From positions 1 through 12,599 of the forward strand of contig JALSJY010000199.1 of assembly GCA_026989045.1 (NCBI GenBank): 12,599 bases of DNA, given 5' to 3'. The notes under the pieces were generated by a model, which worked only from the letters and a program-made list of their open reading frames with translations, searched no databases and was not told where the DNA came from. This document shows positions 12,121 through 12,599 of the stretch, in pieces. Made by a program: the position numbers and the translations under genes. Every line of letters begins with the position of its first letter. Position 1 is the first letter of the stretch. This DNA comes from Hyphomicrobiales bacterium (GTDB lineage Bacteria > Pseudomonadota > Alphaproteobacteria > Rhizobiales > Devosiaceae).

Positions 12121-12599
12121 TGGCACAAGATGATTTTACTGGTTGGCATGGCACAACAATTGTAAGCGTAAGAAAAGGCAATAAGGTTGTTGTTGCAGGA
12201 GACGGGCAGGTCTCGCTTGGCCCAACAGTGATAAAACATAGCGCTAAAAAAGTTCGCCTACTTGCTGGCGGCAAGGTGATTGGCGGATTTGCTGGTGCAA
12301 CGGCTGATGCTTTTACCCTATTTGAGCGTTTGGAAGCAAAGTTAGAGCAATATCCAGATCAGCTTATGCGTGCTTGTGTAGAATTGGCAAAAGACTGGCG
12401 AACTGACAGATATTTACGTCGTTTAGAGGCAATGATGTTGGTTGTTAGCGCCACTGATTCGCTGGTTTTAACGGGAACAGGTGATGTATTAGCGCCAGAT
12501 GAGGGTATTATGGCTATTGGTTCGGGGGGTAATTATGCTCTTAGTGCCGCTTTAGCGCTTAAAGACAGTGATAAAAATGCCGAGGAAATTGCCAGAAAA
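12121..12599 (+). CDS. hslV: HslV, ATP-dependent protease proteolytic subunit (3' end beyond window)
   Basis: HslV is the proteasome-like peptidase of the HslUV (ClpYQ) complex, a double hexamer activated by the HslU ATPase. The 159 codons present read MAQDDFTGWHG followed by TTIVSVRKGNKVVVAGDGQVS. Thr12 should become the N-terminal catalytic Thr1 after propeptide removal, and KHSAKKVRLL (about 39-48) contains the conserved Lys region. GGFAGATADAFTLFERLE, DQLMRACVELAKDWRTDRYLRRLEAMM and the LTGTGDVLAPDEGIMAIGSGGNYA segment are strongly family-specific. The ATG at 12121 has AGAGG 8 nt upstream; the nearer ATG at 12117 is out of frame and hits a stop within six codons. About 15-20 residues are missing at the right edge. 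Divergence from hisB is typical of Rhizobiales, where hslU normally follows. Confidence 0.95.

Noticed and set aside
1..12599. CRISPR arrays, tRNA or rRNA genes, transposases, toxin-antitoxin pairs
   Set aside because: No regularly spaced repeats, cloverleaf-like segments or family motifs for these were found on reading both strands.

Overview
The window is AT-rich (roughly 36-38% GC by eye) chromosomal DNA of an alphaproteobacterium, most likely of the order Rhizobiales/Hyphomicrobiales. The gene order hslV <-> hisB-DUF2628-hisH-hisA-hisF-hisE-coaA is the standard arrangement of that group, and IF-3, XerC and QueG look alphaproteobacterial. The low GC would suit a host-associated or reduced-genome lineage related to Bartonellaceae/Brucellaceae, but the species cannot be named from this sequence alone.

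Layout, left to right. (1) Positions 1-1104, minus: the N-terminal four fifths of a MATE-family drug/Na+ antiporter (NorM-like) that runs off the left edge. (2) 1281-1820, minus: translation initiation factor IF-3, which appears to use the rare AUU start codon. (3) 1986-2771, plus: a small alpha/beta hydrolase. (4) 2746-5452, minus: a tightly overlapping operon gst-like -> queG -> SDR/epimerase-like gene. (5) 5545-6357, plus: uppP (bacA), undecaprenyl-diphosphate phosphatase. (6) 6354-7283, minus: xerC. (7) 7357-11972, minus: the histidine operon hisB-DUF2628-hisH-hisA-hisF-hisE followed by coaA (pantothenate kinase). (8) 12121 to the right edge, plus: hslV, the protease subunit of HslUV, cut by the window end.

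Most of the window is ordinary housekeeping DNA. The his genes provide steps 2 and 5-7 of histidine synthesis: HisE hydrolyses PR-ATP, HisA isomerises ProFAR, HisH/HisF form the IGP synthase, and HisB dehydrates IGP. They are packed with 4-nt ATGA overlaps or gaps of tens of bases. The exception is the hisA-hisF junction. The first 40 bp of hisF occur twice, exactly, 132 bp apart. The upstream copy sits 3 nt after the hisA stop, where hisF would be expected to begin. It is broken after codon 13 by a 73-bp, GC-rich (56%) palindromic element bounded by 9-bp inverted repeats. The result is a 43-codon in-frame mini-ORF whose stop abuts the ATG of the intact hisF. The DNA just before the intact hisF also carries, in another frame, a peptide resembling the HisA C-terminus, and the 3' end of hisF has a second degenerate copy (MRQD-stop). 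The intact hisF is therefore flanked by partial copies of its own ends and possibly of the hisA tail. This is the most unusual structure in the window. No CRISPR array, tRNA, rRNA, transposase or phage gene was seen, and no gene-free stretch exceeds about 180 bp.
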